This document shows, one piece after another, positions 17,835-25,083 of a stretch of DNA of 64,000 nt. The stretch lies in NCBI GenBank assembly GCA_030524205.1, contig JAUNGZ010000001.1, positions 1-64,000 of the forward strand, written 5' to 3'. Source of the stretch: Eubacteriales bacterium. Lineage in GTDB: Bacteria > Bacillota > Clostridia > Oscillospirales > Butyricicoccaceae. Below the pieces are notes generated by a model that saw nothing but the letters and a program-made list of their open reading frames with translations, searched no databases and was not told the DNA's origin. The translations under genes and the position numbers were made by a program. Within the stretch, counting starts at the first letter, position 1, and every line of letters starts with the position of its first letter.

Positions 17835-17863
17835 TTGACAGTTCAAACTGTAACTCGTATAAT
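17835..17863 (+). promoter_or_regulatory. Consensus promoter with palindromic operator (probable Rrf2 site)
   Basis: TTGACA (17835-17840), exactly 17 bp, TATAAT (17858-17863): a perfect sigma-A promoter. The perfect inverted repeat ACAGTT-ca-AACTGT (17838-17851) starts inside the -35 and fills the spacer. A promoter this strong with an operator there should be repressed by default. The Rrf2-family regulator encoded in the same operon (19892-20326) is the likely ligand; this is inferred. Confidence 0.82.
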
Positions 17864-17912
17864 TACATTAAAGAAACTGAAACATCACGAATTACAGTTC
17901 AGGAGGTCTCCT

Positions 17913-18869
17913 ATGAACCGACATCGAATCAGCCTGCTCAGCGGCGCGTTGGCGCTGGCACTCACCCTTTCCGCCTGCGCTTCGCCCTCGGGCGGCGGCG
18001 CCCCCTCCGGCGGCAAGGCCGACGACGCCACGGCCGCTTACCAAACGGTAACGGCGGAAGAAGCGAAGAAACTGCTTGACGAAAACCCGGACATCGTTCT
18101 GGTCGACGTGCGCCGTCCGGACGAATACGAGGAAAGCCACATTCCGGGGGCGATCAACATCCCGAATGAAGAAATCGACAAGCAGCAGCCCGACGTGCTG
18201 GCGGATTTGGACGCGCCGCTCGTCATTTACTGCCGCACGGGCGTGCGCAGCAAGCAGGCTTCCGACAAATTGGTCGATATCGGCTACACAAGCGTTACCG
18301 ATATGGGCGGCATCGTGGATTGGCCGTACGAGACGGTGTCCGGCGGCGAGCCCGGCACGTATCCCCGCCCGGAAAAGAATGACGCGGCCGATCCCGGCGA
18401 AAACGCCGCCACCGGCATTATGAGCAAGTTTTCCGCCACCGATCTGGAAGGCAATCCGGTCGACCAGTCGATTTTCGCGGATTACGACCTGACGATGATC
18501 AACGTCTGGGCGACGTTTTGCAGCCCCTGCATCAACGAAATGCCCGAGCTGGGCGAGCTTGCCGCCGAATATGCCGATAAGCGCGTGCGCATTGTCGGCT
18601 TGGTGTCCGACACGCTCAATTCCAAGGGCGAGCTGGACGAGGGCCAGATAGAAACCGCAAAGGAGATCGTTGCCAAGACCAAGGCGGATTATCTCCATGT
18701 GCTGCCCTCCGAGGACCTGTTCGGCATATTGAGCCAAATCTCCTCGGTACCCACCACCTTCTTTGTCAACAGCAAGGGCGAGCAGGTCGGTTCGGCCGTG
18801 CTCGGCTCCAACACCAAGAAGAAATGGACGCAAATCATCGACCAAACGCTCTCGGAGGTGTCTGCGTGA
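17913..18869 (+). CDS. Lipoprotein with rhodanese and thioredoxin-like domains
   Basis: 318 residues. A lipoprotein signal is at the N-terminus (LALALTLSACASP, lipobox Cys about residue 22). Residues about 50-140 form a rhodanese domain (VDVRRPDEYEESHIPGAINI, active Cys in IYCRTGVRSKQ). Residues about 170-318 form a TlpA/ResA-like thioredoxin domain with WATFCSPCINEMPE. It acts outside the membrane, probably in sulfur or thiol redox chemistry with the membrane ferredoxin encoded downstream. The ATG at 17913 has AGGAGG at 17901-17906; the frame is open further upstream but without signal-peptide character. Confidence 0.9.
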   Translation: MNRHRISLLSGALALALTLSACASPSGGGAPSGGKADDATAAYQTVTAEEAKKLLDENPDIVLVDVRRPDEYEESHIPGAINIPNEEIDKQQPDVLADLDAPLVIYCRTGVRSKQASDKLVDIGYTSVTDMGGIVDWPYETVSGGEPGTYPRPEKNDAADPGENAATGIMSKFSATDLEGNPVDQSIFADYDLTMINVWATFCSPCINEMPELGELAAEYADKRVRIVGLVSDTLNSKGELDEGQIETAKEIVAKTKADYLHVLPSEDLFGILSQISSVPTTFFVNSKGEQVGSAVLGSNTKKKWTQIIDQTLSEVSA

Positions 18870-19012
18870 GCTTTTTGAAACGCAACCGCATCGCTGTGGC
18901 TGTGCTGCTGACCGCCGTTTGTTTCGTCGCCCTTGGCGTGTGGCGCGGCGAAGCCGAAACCGTATTCCGCAAGGCGGTCAATATCTGCATGGAGTGCATC
19001 GGCCTTGGGTAG
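18866..19012 (+). CDS. CD1871A-type CXXC membrane peptide
   Basis: 48 residues. One membrane helix (AVAVLLTAVCFVALGVW) is followed by a short tail ending CMECIGLG, a CXXC motif. It matches small proteins annotated as the CD1871A family, which recur beside rhodanese/thioredoxin and NapH-like genes. Its start GTG overlaps the stop of the upstream gene, with GGAGG seven bases before it; its own stop overlaps the start of the next gene. Probably a redox adaptor in the membrane; not proven. Confidence 0.85.
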   Translation: MSFLKRNRIAVAVLLTAVCFVALGVWRGEAETVFRKAVNICMECIGLG

Positions 19013-19895
19013 GCTGTTCGCGTCCCTCGGCCGGCATCTGCGCACGTGGGTGCAGCTCGGCTTTACCGCCTTGACGAACGGTTACGCCGCCGGTTTCGCC
19101 AAGGGGACGATCTACAAGGGGCCGAGCAAGGCGGTCTGCCTGCCCGGTCTGAACTGCTACTCCTGTCCGGGCGCGCTTGGCGCCTGTCCGATCGGCTCGT
19201 TCCAAGCCGTTTTGGGCAGCCGGGATTATAAATTCGCGTTTTACATCGTCGGCTTTTTGATGTTCGTCGGCGCGCTGTTCGGCCGGTTCGTGTGCGGCTG
19301 GCTGTGCCCGTTCGGGCTGGTGCAGGATCTTTTATACAAAATCCCCTTTGTCAAAAAGCTGCGCCGCCTGCCCGGCGACCGCTGGCTGAAGTATCTGAAA
19401 TACGGCATCCTCATCGGCTTCGTCATCATTCTGCCGCTCACCGTTTTGGATATCGTCGGACAGGGACAGCCGTGGTTCTGCAAGTACATCTGCCCCTCCG
19501 GCACGCTGTTTGCGGGCATCCCGCTGGTTTCCTCCAACCCGCCGCTGCGCGGCGCGCTCGGCTGGCTGTTCACATGGAAGCTTGCGATCCTGCTTGTGCT
19601 GCTGCTGTTATCCGTTATCGTATACCGGCCGTTCTGCCGCTATCTCTGCCCGCTTGGCGCGATATACGGCCTGTTTAACCCCATCGCGCTCTACCGCTTC
19701 CGCATAGATGCGGATAAGTGCGTAAAATGCGGCAAGTGCCAAAGGGCCTGCAAGCTGAATATTCCGGTGTATCAAACGCCGAACAGCCCGGAGTGCATCC
19801 GCTGCGGCGATTGCAGGCGCGCCTGCCCGCACGGCGCGATCTGCACGGCGAATCAACCAAAACAACCATCGGAAACGGAGGCTTCGGACACATGA
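19005..19895 (+). CDS. NapH/CcoG-like 4Fe-4S membrane protein
   Basis: About 296 residues, starting at TTG within the end of the CXXC peptide gene (overlapping genes; start moderately certain). Four or five membrane helices carry the motifs GRFVCGWLCPFGLVQDL and YRPFCRYLCPLGAIYG, typical of NapH/polyferredoxin quinol or electron-transfer proteins. The C-terminus has two ferredoxin motifs: CVKCGKCQRACKL and CIRCGDCRRACP. A conserved N-terminal CLPGLNCYSCPGALGACPIG adds more cysteines. It likely passes electrons across the membrane to the thioredoxin-like lipoprotein. Confidence 0.9.
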   Translation: MGRLFASLGRHLRTWVQLGFTALTNGYAAGFAKGTIYKGPSKAVCLPGLNCYSCPGALGACPIGSFQAVLGSRDYKFAFYIVGFLMFVGALFGRFVCGWLCPFGLVQDLLYKIPFVKKLRRLPGDRWLKYLKYGILIGFVIILPLTVLDIVGQGQPWFCKYICPSGTLFAGIPLVSSNPPLRGALGWLFTWKLAILLVLLLLSVIVYRPFCRYLCPLGAIYGLFNPIALYRFRIDADKCVKCGKCQRACKLNIPVYQTPNSPECIRCGDCRRACPHGAICTANQPKQPSETEASDT

Positions 19896-20326
19896 CGGGT
19901 ACGTTTGCATTGGCGGTGCACGCGCTGGTCTACCTGCACCATAAAAATACGACGCTGTCCAGCGAAGCGCTGGCGGAAAACATCTGCACCAATCCCGCGC
20001 GCGTGCGCAAGGTGATGGCGCAGCTGAAAAAGGCCGGGCTGGTCTCCACCAAGGAGGGCAGCGAGGGCGGCTATACTCCGCTGGGCGATACGGCGCGCGT
20101 CACGCTCGCGCAGGTCGCGGAGGCGGTGGACGCCAGCTTTGTCTCGGCCGTCTGGAGGCCCGGCAGTGTGGACATGAACTGTCTGGTCGCGTCGGGCATG
20201 GCCGGCGTGCTCGACGGCATCTACGCCGATCTGGACATGCTGTGCAAGCAGCGGCTGCGGCAGCTCACGATCGGCGATCTGGAAAAGCAGATTTTTAGCG
20301 GGCGCACACCCGGGAAGGAAGAATGA
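19892..20326 (+). CDS. Rrf2-family transcriptional regulator
   Basis: 144 residues. The N-terminal winged helix TFALAVHALVYLHHKN...AENICTNPARVRKVMAQLKK is characteristic, with the wing STKEGSEGGYTP. Cysteines are scattered (ICTNP, MNCLV, MLCKQ) and do not form the close three-cysteine loop of IscR/NsrR, so cluster binding is doubtful; CymR-like sensing is possible. The ATG overlaps the upstream stop (ATGA). It likely binds the palindrome at 17838-17851 and controls its own operon. Confidence 0.9.
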   Translation: MTGTFALAVHALVYLHHKNTTLSSEALAENICTNPARVRKVMAQLKKAGLVSTKEGSEGGYTPLGDTARVTLAQVAEAVDASFVSAVWRPGSVDMNCLVASGMAGVLDGIYADLDMLCKQRLRQLTIGDLEKQIFSGRTPGKEE

Positions 20327-20329
20327 CCT

Positions 20330-21700
20330 ATGAAAAAGCTCCATTATGACGCGGTCATCATCGGCTTCGGCAAGGGCGGCAAAACGCTCGCGGGCAAGCT
20401 GGCCGGCGCGGGAAAAACCGTCGCGCTCGTGGAGATGGACAGCGAGATGTACGGCGGCACCTGCATCAACGTCGGCTGCATCCCGTCCAAGTCGCTGATC
20501 GTCAGCGCGGCGGGCGCGGACCCCGCCGCCTCCGAATCGGAGAAAGCGGCCTATTACCGCGAGTCGGTCGAGCAAAAGCGCCGTCTGACCGCCTCGCTCC
20601 GCAAGAAAAATTTCGACAAGCTCGACCATCTCCCGAACGTCACGATTTACAACGGCCGCGCGCGCTTTGCCGCGCCGCTTCAGGTCGAGGTCACAGCGGC
20701 GGACGAGACCTATCTGCTTGACGCCGGGCAGGTGTTTCTCAACACCGGCTCGACCGCCCGCATCCCGCCGATCGAGGGCGTTCACGACACGCCGGGCGTG
20801 TTTACCAGCGCGGGGCTGCTCGATCTTGACGCGCTGCCCGCGCGGCTGGCCGTCATCGGCGGCGGCTATATCGGGCTGGAATTCGCCTCCATGTTCGCCG
20901 GTTTCGGCAGCGAGGTGACCGTTTTGCAGGACGGCGGCACGTTCCTGCCCCGCGAGGACGAGGATATCGCGGCGGCGATCCGCGCGCTGCTGGAAAAGCG
21001 CGGCGTGCGGTTTCTGCTGAACGCGCAGACCGAGCGGATCGCGTCCGGCGCGCACGGCGGCCCGTCGCTCACGATTTCCCGGGACGGGCGGACGGAGACG
21101 CTCGACGCGGACGCCGTGCTGGTCGCGACCGGGCGCGTTCCCAATACCGAAGGGCTGAACTGCGAGGCAGCGGGCGTCGAACTGACGCCGCGCGGCGCCG
21201 TCAAGGTGGACGAAAGGCTGCGGACGACCGCGCCGAACGTCTGGGCCATGGGCGACGTGACGGGCGGTTTGCAGCACACCTATGTCTCGCTCGACGATTT
21301 CCGCGTCGTCTGGTCGCAGCTCGCGGGCGACGGCGGCTACACCACTGCGGACCGCAAAAACGTGCCGTACAGCGTGTTCCTTGCCACGCCTTACTCCCGC
21401 GTCGGCATGAACGAACGCGAGGCGCTGGCCGCGGGCCTGCCCGTGCGCGTTTTGAGGCTCTCCGCCGCCGCCATCCCCAAGGCGCAGGTTTTGCGCGCGC
21501 CCGAGGGCGTGCTCAAGGCCGTGGTCCACGCGGAAACCGGCAAAATCCTCGGCGCGATGCTGCTTTGCGAGGAATCCTACGAGATGATCAACACCGTCAA
21601 GCTGGCGATGGATTTTGACGCCGGTTACACCAAGCTGCGGGATCAGGTTTTCACGCATCCCACCATGACCGAGGCGCTGAACGACCTGTTCGCCGGCTGA
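20330..21700 (+). CDS. Flavoprotein disulfide reductase (mercuric-reductase/lipoamide-dehydrogenase type)
   Basis: 456 residues, class I pyridine nucleotide-disulfide oxidoreductase. FAD-binding starts at DAVIIGFGKGGKTLAGKL, the redox pair is CINVGC in GGTCINVGCIPSK, NAD(P)H binding is VIGGGYIGLEFAS, and the second FAD site is VWAMGDVTGG. The C-terminal dimer domain has FTHPTMTEAL. It likely reduces a disulfide or persulfide substrate and may feed the thiol system of the operon; the true substrate is unknown. It follows the Rrf2 gene by 3 bp. Confidence 0.9.
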   Translation: MKKLHYDAVIIGFGKGGKTLAGKLAGAGKTVALVEMDSEMYGGTCINVGCIPSKSLIVSAAGADPAASESEKAAYYRESVEQKRRLTASLRKKNFDKLDHLPNVTIYNGRARFAAPLQVEVTAADETYLLDAGQVFLNTGSTARIPPIEGVHDTPGVFTSAGLLDLDALPARLAVIGGGYIGLEFASMFAGFGSEVTVLQDGGTFLPREDEDIAAAIRALLEKRGVRFLLNAQTERIASGAHGGPSLTISRDGRTETLDADAVLVATGRVPNTEGLNCEAAGVELTPRGAVKVDERLRTTAPNVWAMGDVTGGLQHTYVSLDDFRVVWSQLAGDGGYTTADRKNVPYSVFLATPYSRVGMNEREALAAGLPVRVLRLSAAAIPKAQVLRAPEGVLKAVVHAETGKILGAMLLCEESYEMINTVKLAMDFDAGYTKLRDQVFTHPTMTEALNDLFAG

Positions 21701-21758
21701 GCGCCCCCCGCCGCCGTCCGGCTGTCGAAATATTTCTGCGCGCCGCGGCAAAAGGGAA

Positions 21759-21788
21759 TTGTCAAATCCGCCCCGGGTATGCTATACT
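21759..21788 (+). promoter_or_regulatory. Promoter of the phosphopantetheinyl transferase gene
   Basis: TTGTCA (21759-21764), 18-bp spacer, TATACT (21783-21788); G-rich ribosome site follows at about 21810. Confidence 0.7.
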
Positions 21789-21821
21789 ATCAAAGCAAAT
21801 CCAAATGCGGGGGGTGTTCTT

Positions 21822-22481
21822 TTGACTGCTGTATATGCTGTTCCGGTTTCCGCCGTCGATCCGGATGACGGCGCGGCGCGCGCGCGCCTTTCCGCCGGAC
21901 GGCTGGAGTATATCGACCGTCTGCACGGCAGCTCCCGCGCGCAGAGCTTTGCGGCCGCGCTGCTGCTTGAATATGCGGTCTCGCAGCATTTCCCCTCGGT
22001 CGTGCACCCGCTTGCGATCTCGGTTGCCGAGGGCGGCAAGCCCTATTTGGTTTCCGAACCCGGCGTGCATTTCAGCCTGTCCCATTCGGGCGGCTGGGCC
22101 GTGTGCGCGGTCAGCGAGCATCCGGTCGGCGTCGACATCGAACGGTGCGAAGCCGGACGGCGCGATATCGCCTCGCGGTTTTTCCACAAGGACGAGGTGC
22201 GCTATCTGAACACGCTGCTGCCCTCCGCGCGCGACGATGCGTTTTATTCGCTCTGGACGCTCAAGGAGAGCTTTGTCAAATCCACCGGGCGCGGGCTTGA
22301 CCTGCCGCTGCGCAGCTTCTGCGTCGACCTGCGGCACACCCCGCCGCGGCTCGACTGCCCCGAGGAGCCAAACGCCTATTCGCTGTTTGTGCTGCCGTTC
22401 GCCGCCGATCCCGGCTACCGGCTGTCCGTCTGCGTTGAACAGGCGAACGCGGACCGGCCTGCGCTGCATATCATGGAATAA
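21822..22481 (+). CDS. 4'-phosphopantetheinyl transferase (Sfp type)
   Basis: 219 residues, starting at TTG after a GGGGGG-type site. Family motifs are HFSLSHSGGWAVCAV, GVDIERCE (metal-binding Asp and Glu) and WTLKESFVKSTGRG. It transfers the phosphopantetheine arm from CoA to carrier proteins. It is a single-gene unit with its own promoter and a terminator shared with the convergent gene. A ketoacyl synthase and an acyl-CoA ligase lie at 38694-41582, but no carrier-protein gene is in the window. Confidence 0.92.
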   Translation: MTAVYAVPVSAVDPDDGAARARLSAGRLEYIDRLHGSSRAQSFAAALLLEYAVSQHFPSVVHPLAISVAEGGKPYLVSEPGVHFSLSHSGGWAVCAVSEHPVGVDIERCEAGRRDIASRFFHKDEVRYLNTLLPSARDDAFYSLWTLKESFVKSTGRGLDLPLRSFCVDLRHTPPRLDCPEEPNAYSLFVLPFAADPGYRLSVCVEQANADRPALHIME

Positions 22482-22515
22482 AAAAGAACCGGCGGAATTC
22501 CGCCGGTTCTTTTTT
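22480..22515. terminator. Bidirectional terminator between convergent genes
   Basis: AAAAAAGAACCGGCGG aatt CCGCCGGTTCTTTTTT is a perfect 16-bp stem with A and T tails, serving the genes ending at 22481 (+) and 22514 (-). Confidence 0.95.
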
Positions 22516-22771
22516 ATTGATCCTGCTCGTAAGCCGCGCGCACGGCGGCGGCCAGCTGGTCGGAGCACGAGGTGCCCTTCCGGCCGCAGGAAATCCCTTT
22601 GAAGTACCCCTCGATCTGCTCGACGGTCATGCCCTCGACCACGCGGCTGATCGCCTGCAGGTTGCCGTTGCAGCCGCCGAGGAAGGACACGTTGTGCACG
22701 GTGTCGCCCTCAAGGTCAAATGATATTTTCATCGGACAGACGCCGCGCGGTTTATAATCATAATGACTCAT
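22514..22771 (-). CDS. TSCPD-domain protein (TIGR03905 type)
   Basis: 85 residues covering the whole TSCPD domain: YKPRGVCPMKISFDLEG, FLGGCNGNLQAIS, IEGYFKGISCGRKGTSCSDQLA. This domain also occurs at the end of some ribonucleotide reductases; the stand-alone protein has no established function. Five cysteines suggest metal binding. It shares a terminator with the phosphopantetheinyl transferase gene and precedes two other short conserved genes on the same strand. Confidence 0.9.
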   Translation of the reverse strand: MSHYDYKPRGVCPMKISFDLEGDTVHNVSFLGGCNGNLQAISRVVEGMTVEQIEGYFKGISCGRKGTSCSDQLAAAVRAAYEQDQ

Positions 22772-22790
22772 TTATCTTTCTCCCCCCGCT

Positions 22791-23495
22791 TCAAAGCAGC
22801 GTGCGGATGTGCGCCGCCGCCTGCTCGAACGTATGCACTTCGGTATAGGCCCGGCCGTCCTCCGGCCGGGGCAGGCGCGTCCAGTTGAGCCACACGCCCG
22901 CGATGCCGACGTCGGTCGAGCCCTCGATATCGTGCCGGAAATTATCGCCCACCATAACGGCCTCGTCCGGCAGACAGCCGCATTTTTGCAGCGCCAGCCA
23001 GAAGATCGGCGAACCCGGTTTGTCCATGCCCGCCTCCTCGCTCGACACCAGAAAGTCCACGCGGTCGGACAGGCCCAAATATTCCAGCTTTTCCATCTGG
23101 ATATCGGCCAGCATATCGGTGCACACCGCGGTTTTAACGCCCGCCCGCTTCAGCTCGTCCAGCAGCTCGTATACGCCCGGGCGCACCTGCATTTTCGCAA
23201 ACACCGCTTCCCAATAAACGCGGTGCGCGGCGCGCGCGTATTTGACCGCGTTTACCCCCATCCGTTCCAGCGCGCCCTGCGCGAACAGCACGCGGTCGTG
23301 CACGGGCGGCATGCCCGGCTGCTGCCGGCCAAGGCGCTGCCGGTTCTCCTTAAACGCGCGGGCAAACGCCGCGCCCGAAACGCCAAGCTCGTTTTCCGCC
23401 CACGCGGACAGGCGCTCGTAGGCAAAAGCGTCGCCCGCCTGAAAGCTCGCGTAGAGCGTGTCGTCCAAATCAAATAATACCGCTTTCAGTCCCAT
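22791..23495 (-). CDS. HAD-family hydrolase (YjjG/phosphoglycolate-phosphatase-like)
   Basis: 234 residues. Motif I is VLFDLDDTLY at the N-terminus, motif II VCTDML, the Lys of motif III in GMDKPGSPIF, and motif IV VMVGDNFRHDIEG. A helical cap of about 70 residues follows motif I. It dephosphorylates a small phosphorylated metabolite; which one is unknown. The ATG at 23495 starts directly at the HAD core. It lies 7 bp after the DUF436 gene and is likely cotranscribed. Confidence 0.88.
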   Translation of the reverse strand: MGLKAVLFDLDDTLYASFQAGDAFAYERLSAWAENELGVSGAAFARAFKENRQRLGRQQPGMPPVHDRVLFAQGALERMGVNAVKYARAAHRVYWEAVFAKMQVRPGVYELLDELKRAGVKTAVCTDMLADIQMEKLEYLGLSDRVDFLVSSEEAGMDKPGSPIFWLALQKCGCLPDEAVMVGDNFRHDIEGSTDVGIAGVWLNWTRLPRPEDGRAYTEVHTFEQAAAHIRTLL

Positions 23496-23502
23496 AAATC
23501 CC

Positions 23503-24063
23503 TCACAACAGTTTTTCGTTATAGACCGCGCGGCTGCCGCCCACAAATTTGGGCCGCCGGCGCGCACAGAGCAGAAAGGCCTCGCCGATGCGCTTTGTTT
23601 CGATCCGCAGCGGCACGACGACCGGCTCGATGTGCATGCCGATCAGCGTTCCGCCAATGTCCATGCCCGCGCGCGCCGACTGGTTCAGACCTTCGACCGC
23701 GACCGGATCGGCGAAGCGCCGGTAGGCCGTTGTGGCGAACGAGCCGCCCGCCTTGGGCTGCGGCACGACGTTGACCTCGGTCAGCCGGAACCGCTCGTAC
23801 GCCGCGCGCTCGACGATCAGCGCGCGGTTTAAATGCTCGCAGCACTGCGCCGCCAGATAAACGTCCCGCCCGCGCAGCACGCCGTAAATCCCTTCAAACA
23901 CGGCCTCGGCCGCCTCGACGCTCGAATGGGTGCCGATTTTCTCGCCCAAAACCTCGCTCGACGAGCAGCCGACGACAAACAGGTCGCCCGCGCGCAGCTT
24001 CGCCGCGTCGCATACCAGCGCGGCAGCCTGCTCGCTCTGCTTTTTGATTTCAGAAAGCTCCAT
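23503..24063 (-). CDS. TIGR01440/DUF436 conserved protein
   Basis: 186 residues. The motifs FVVGCSSSEVLGEKIGTHSS, AAQCCEHLNRALIVE and GGSFATTAYRRF are those of the widespread Firmicute TIGR01440 (DUF436, YwlG-like) family, whose biochemical role is not established. It has no signal peptide or membrane segment. It is divergent from the cotJ operon, sharing the 137-bp region at 24064-24200. Confidence 0.9.
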   Translation of the reverse strand: MELSEIKKQSEQAAALVCDAAKLRAGDLFVVGCSSSEVLGEKIGTHSSVEAAEAVFEGIYGVLRGRDVYLAAQCCEHLNRALIVERAAYERFRLTEVNVVPQPKAGGSFATTAYRRFADPVAVEGLNQSARAGMDIGGTLIGMHIEPVVVPLRIETKRIGEAFLLCARRRPKFVGGSRAVYNEKLL

Positions 24064-24143
24064 TGCCTTACGCCTCCTTTTGCTCTTTTTCTATATTATT
24101 ATACCACAGTTTGCCCGTTTTTTCACCGTCTTTTTGCGCAGGG

Positions 24144-24151
24144 CATACACT
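24144..24151 (+). promoter_or_regulatory. SigE-like -10 element of the cotJ operon
   Basis: CATACACT equals the SigE -10 consensus (CATACAMT). It lies 50 bp before cotJA. The -35 position is poorly matched. In Bacillus the cotJ operon is SigE-dependent, which supports the call. Confidence 0.6.
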
Positions 24152-24200
24152 GGGGATGAGGCCAGACCTCAAACTGTTTTAGAATAAGGAGCAACCGCAC

Positions 24201-24398
24201 ATGAATATGCCTACCAACCAGACGGATCAAATGCTGCCGGCGGACAGCATCGATCCCCGTCTGCTCTCGCTCGCCATGGCGTTCGTACCTGCGCAGCGCT
24301 TCGAGGAAACCTACGAGCCTGCGCTCGCTTTCAGCCGGGGCACGATTTTCCCCTCGCTTGACAAACCCTTCCTCGGAGAGGAGGCCGTCCCGAGATGA
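24201..24398 (+). CDS. cotJA: Spore coat-associated protein CotJA
   Basis: 65 residues. AMAFVPAQRFEETYEPALAF with GTIFPSLDKPF is the CotJA signature. AAGGAG precedes the ATG. It is the first gene of a cotJA-cotJB-cotJC operon with overlapping start and stop codons. In Bacillus the products help assemble the inner spore coat. The SigE-like -10 upstream fits expression in the mother cell. Confidence 0.92.
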   Translation: MNMPTNQTDQMLPADSIDPRLLSLAMAFVPAQRFEETYEPALAFSRGTIFPSLDKPFLGEEAVPR

Positions 24399-24652
24399 CA
24401 GAACGCGAAAAGCTGTTAAACCGCGTGCGCATGTATGATTTCGCGCTGGTCGACGTAATCGAATACCTCGACGGCCACCCGAAAAACACCGCCGCGCTCG
24501 CCTACTATAGCAAAATGCGCACCGCCTTCGACAAGGCCGCCGCAGAGTATGAGGACGCTTTCGGTCCGCTGACCGCCCGCGAGGTCGACACCCGCACGGG
24601 TTCTTGGCGCTGGATCGACAACCCGTGGCCTTGGGAAGGAGCTGACAACTAA
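24395..24652 (+). CDS. cotJB: Spore coat protein CotJB
   Basis: 85 residues, beginning within the cotJA stop (ATGA). LNRVRMYDFALVDVIEYLDGHP and the end WRWIDNPWPWEGADN are typical of CotJB, a spore-coat protein that binds CotJC. It overlaps the cotJC start by one base, so the three genes are translationally coupled. Complete and normal in length. Confidence 0.93.
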   Translation: MTEREKLLNRVRMYDFALVDVIEYLDGHPKNTAALAYYSKMRTAFDKAAAEYEDAFGPLTAREVDTRTGSWRWIDNPWPWEGADN

Positions 24653-25074
24653 TGTGGTCATACGATAAAAGATTGCAATTTCCGGTGAAAATCAAGAATC
24701 CGGACCCGCAAGCAGCAAAAATAGTCATCACGCAGCTCGGCGGCCCGGACGGCGAGCTGGGCGCGTCGATGCGCTATCTCAACCAACGCTACGCCATGCC
24801 GTATAAAGAGGGCAAGGGAATTTTGACAGATATTGGAACTGAAGAGCTCGCTCATCTCGAAATGGTTTCCGCAATCGTCTACCAGCTTACCCGCAACCTG
24901 ACGCCCGAGCAGATCAAGGAGTCGGGCTTCGACACCTACTTCGTCGACCATACGACCGGCATCTATCCGCAGTTTGCCTCGGGCACGCCGTGGAGCGCGA
25001 TGACCTTCCAGTCCAAGGGCGACCCGATCACCGATTTGTTCGAGGATATGGCGGCAGATGCTGCGCCGGCATAA
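24652..25074 (+). CDS. cotJC: CotJC (manganese-catalase type), 5' part, interrupted by the 13.2-kb element
   Basis: 140 codons are read, but homology to CotJC/Mn-catalase stops at residue 135 (LFEDMAA). The last five residues (DAAPA) and the stop come from the inserted element. Usual CotJC is about 190-230 residues. The first metal ligands are here: Glu35 in PDGELGAS, and Glu65 and His68 in EELAHLEM. The other two ligands are encoded 13 kb away at 38271-38555. In this state the di-manganese site is incomplete. Residue roles are taken from Mn-catalase homology. Confidence 0.95.
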   Translation: MWSYDKRLQFPVKIKNPDPQAAKIVITQLGGPDGELGASMRYLNQRYAMPYKEGKGILTDIGTEELAHLEMVSAIVYQLTRNLTPEQIKESGFDTYFVDHTTGIYPQFASGTPWSAMTFQSKGDPITDLFEDMAADAAPA

Positions 25075-25083
25075 GAACAACTT
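25032..25083. other. attL: left junction of the intervening element
   Basis: The cotJC half-site is 25032-25056, the crossover dinucleotide GA is 25057-25058, and the element arm is 25059-25083 (TGCTGCG...AACAACTT). The element arm is the inverse of the arm at 38246-38270 (21 of 25 positions pair). The recombinase stop codon begins at the last base of this arm. Confidence 0.9.
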
